Positions 4,749 through 6,102 of a stretch of DNA of 6,102 nt are shown in pieces. The stretch is from Methanosarcinales archaeon (GTDB taxonomy: Archaea; Halobacteriota; Methanosarcinia; Methanosarcinales; Methanogasteraceae): NCBI GenBank assembly GCA_030672605.1, contig DAOVGE010000016.1, positions 1 through 6,102 on the forward strand, read 5' to 3'. The notes under the pieces were generated by a model that was given only the letters and a program-made list of their open reading frames with translations, ran no database searches and had not been told where the DNA came from. How positions within the stretch are numbered: position 1 is the stretch's first letter; the number at the start of each line of letters is the position of its first letter. Both the position numbers and the translations under genes were made by a program.

Positions 4749-5048
4749 AGTGGGAAGGCTCAACACATCGCGTACGTCTGTGAAGTTTCCTGATTCTGAC
4801 GGATTCTGTAGTTTTCAGAAGATACCGAAAGAAAGTGGCAGCATACACGGTTCTGAAGCGGTACAGCTCATGAGGACTGGCTGTGAAACCCCACGATTTC
4901 CACATATGCGAGGTCTACTGTTAGCGACCACAGAAAACAGCAGAACCAGAGCTTTTAAGCGATGTTATGCGCCGTACCACGCTATTGTGCCCTACTTGAC
5001 ATTGAAAGTCATCTGTTTGCCACAGTTACTCGAGCATATTCATCCCAC
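4749..5048 (+). other. Intergenic region between convergent genes, no gene recognised
   Basis: About 300 bases lie between the regulator and the phosphatase, which point towards each other. An open frame crosses the region on each strand, but neither has a ribosome binding site, a recognisable domain or protein-like composition. I find no T-run terminator, tRNA or repeat here. Confidence 0.5.
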
Positions 5049-5813
5049 CTACCACTCAATCTGTGCAAGCTCGCTCACGCTTCCAATCACGTAATCCGGC
5101 TCAATTTCCGAGTGCTTGAGACTCTCCATAGTCTCAACGCCCGAAAGCACGAGCACAGTTGACATGCCGCACCTGATGCCGGCAAGGATGTCGGTCTCGA
5201 GCCGGTCACCGACGATTGCGCACTCGTCTGCCTGCAGTTTCAGAATATCGAGCACGATATCCATAATCGGCGGCTCCGGTTTACCAATTACGAGTGGTGA
5301 CACCCCGGCTGCCGTCTCGAGCGCACGCACGATTGCGCCCGATCCCGGAACGAATCCGTGCTCTGTCAGGAGAACCGGATCGGTGTTCGTTGCGATGAAT
5401 TCTGCGCCATTAACTATGTTCTGAAGACCAATTCTCAATTTATCATAGTGCAGGTCCCTATCAAGACCAACAACAACAAAATCAGCATCCTCGCAGATTG
5501 TGTGTCCCTGCGCTTTTAGTTCATCAATCAAACCTGCCTCACCGATCGGATAGACCGTCCGAACCCCGTGATGCTTCTCAATATATGTAGCAGCCGCATA
5601 TCCTGCGGTGATCACATCGTTCTTCGTGCACCTGATCCCGGATGCGTTCAGTCTCGCCGCGACGTTGTCCCTGCTCCGAGTTGAGTTGTTCGTCAGAAAG
5701 AGCACTCTTGCAGGGTCCCACAGCCGGTTGACAGAATCAACCGCACCGGCGACAACGTCGCTTCCCAGATATATCACGCCATCAAGATCAAGGATGTAGG
5801 CTTTAATCGCCAT
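5049..5813 (-). CDS. HAD superfamily phosphatase, NagD-like (HAD-IIA)
   Basis: This cytosolic enzyme removes phosphate from small molecules; family members act on 4-nitrophenyl phosphate, phosphoglycolate or nucleotides, and the true substrate cannot be read from the sequence. All four HAD motifs are present in the 254-residue product: DLDGVIYLG at 9-17 (nucleophile Asp9, acid/base Asp11), TNNSTRSR at 41-48, Lys178 in IGKPEPPIMD, and GDRLETDILAG at 202-212 (metal-binding Asp203 and Asp208). The large cap between motifs II and III is of the C2 type seen in NagD. The length is typical. I use the ATG at 5813 because the family begins right before motif I; the frame is open 27 codons further up, but that stretch is not family-like. 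The ribosome binding site is weak and a TATA-like box lies about 27 bases upstream, suggesting a nearly leaderless mRNA. It stands alone on its strand. Confidence 0.92.
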   Translation of the reverse strand: MAIKAYILDLDGVIYLGSDVVAGAVDSVNRLWDPARVLFLTNNSTRSRDNVAARLNASGIRCTKNDVITAGYAAATYIEKHHGVRTVYPIGEAGLIDELKAQGHTICEDADFVVVGLDRDLHYDKLRIGLQNIVNGAEFIATNTDPVLLTEHGFVPGSGAIVRALETAAGVSPLVIGKPEPPIMDIVLDILKLQADECAIVGDRLETDILAGIRCGMSTVLVLSGVETMESLKHSEIEPDYVIGSVSELAQIEW

Positions 5814-5837
5814 GAGACTCTGTTGCGTGGTTATGAA

Positions 5838-5850
5838 GTATAGCCTTTCC
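5838..5850 (-). promoter_or_regulatory. Probable promoter of the HAD phosphatase gene
   Basis: On the minus strand GGAAAGGCTATAC combines a purine-rich BRE-like stretch with a TATA-like CTATAC at 5843-5838. Its centre is about 27 bases from the ATG at 5813, so transcription would begin at or next to the start codon. Confidence 0.4.
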
Positions 5851-5890
5851 GAGATGCGACAACAGTATGTGTTTGGCTGAGGCGAAAAAA

Positions 5891-5920
5891 CCACAAGATT
5901 TCACGAGATTAACACAAGAA
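5891..5920 (+). repeat. Three-unit, period-10 repeat cluster 1
   Basis: Three adjacent 10-mers, CCACAAGATT, TCACGAGATT and AACACAAGAA, share the pattern nCACrAGrnn. I recall similar CACAGAG-type 10-base repeats scattered in intergenic DNA of many environmental archaeal and bacterial genomes; their role is unknown. This cluster lies upstream of the phosphatase gene. Confidence 0.55.
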
Positions 5921-6030
5921 GATGGTAACATGGGCTCTTCTCTGTTTTGTATGGGCAAGATGGGCACCCATTCTGCTAAATGGGGCATCGATGCAGAAGA
6001 GCTATCCTGGATAAAACATGGAGAATAAAA

Positions 6031-6060
6031 CCACAGAGGAACACAGAGGGTCACAGAGAA
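6031..6060 (+). repeat. Three-unit, period-10 repeat cluster 2
   Basis: CCACAGAGGA, ACACAGAGGG and TCACAGAGAA repeat with a period of 10 and the same nCACrgAG-like core as the cluster at 5891-5920. The two clusters start exactly 140 bases apart, so their units are in the same 10-base phase. The DNA between them has no convincing gene. Confidence 0.55.
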
Positions 6061-6102
6061 ATGTAATCTGTTTTAAGATGGGATTTATGAGTAATGACTG
6101 GT

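Noticed and set aside
4741..5094. 117-codon plus-strand frame after the regulator
   Set aside because: No ribosome binding site, no recognisable domain, and it runs into the convergent phosphatase gene.
5803..6054. 83-codon minus-strand frame upstream of the phosphatase
   Set aside because: It overlaps the phosphatase start, covers the period-10 repeats and does not look protein-like.
5891..6060. CRISPR-like array
   Set aside because: The repeated units are only 10 bases long with no spacers; the pattern is a short tandem repeat.
6087..6102. Start of a further plus-strand gene (ATG at 6087)
   Set aside because: Only five codons are visible before the window ends and the upstream ribosome binding site is weak.

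Overview
The window looks archaeal, most likely a euryarchaeote of the Methanomicrobia type; the phylum-level placement is inference. The signs are TATA-type promoters about 25 bases upstream of predicted transcript starts, strong GGAGGTG ribosome binding sites, and a regulator with two winged helices of the archaeal COG3398 kind. There is no rRNA, tRNA, CRISPR array or insertion sequence.

Layout. Bases 1-252 (minus strand) hold the N-terminal two thirds of a CrcB/Fluc fluoride channel, cut by the window edge. Bases 253-810 have no intact gene but contain what may be the decayed 3' end of a membrane-protein gene on the minus strand. Bases 813-3138 hold two secreted-protein genes on the plus strand: a small PepSY protein (912-1199) and a 496-residue lipoprotein (1648-3138). 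The lipoprotein is preceded by a 72-codon leader ORF that overlaps its start as ATGA. Bases 3421-4748 hold an AT-rich plus-strand group: two small membrane proteins and a double winged-helix regulator. Bases 4749-5048 appear empty. Bases 5049-5813 (minus strand) encode an intact NagD-type HAD phosphatase, followed by an intergenic tail with two period-10 repeat clusters.

The most notable feature is a 52-bp element present three times without gaps, ahead of the PepSY gene, the leader/lipoprotein unit and the membrane-protein/regulator group. Each copy carries a near-palindrome (GTTC-n7-GAAC) exactly 6 bases upstream of a TATA-like box. Copies 2 and 3 belong to a longer duplicated block of about 240-255 bp that also includes a terminator hairpin, whose stem differs between copies but still pairs, and a start codon. 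The three units may therefore form one local regulon for cell-surface proteins. The linked regulator at 4203-4748 is the obvious candidate controller, but that link is inference.

The lipoprotein resembles a family I remember mainly from bacteria and is visibly GC-richer than the membrane/regulator genes beside it, so the surface cassette may have been assembled from different sources.
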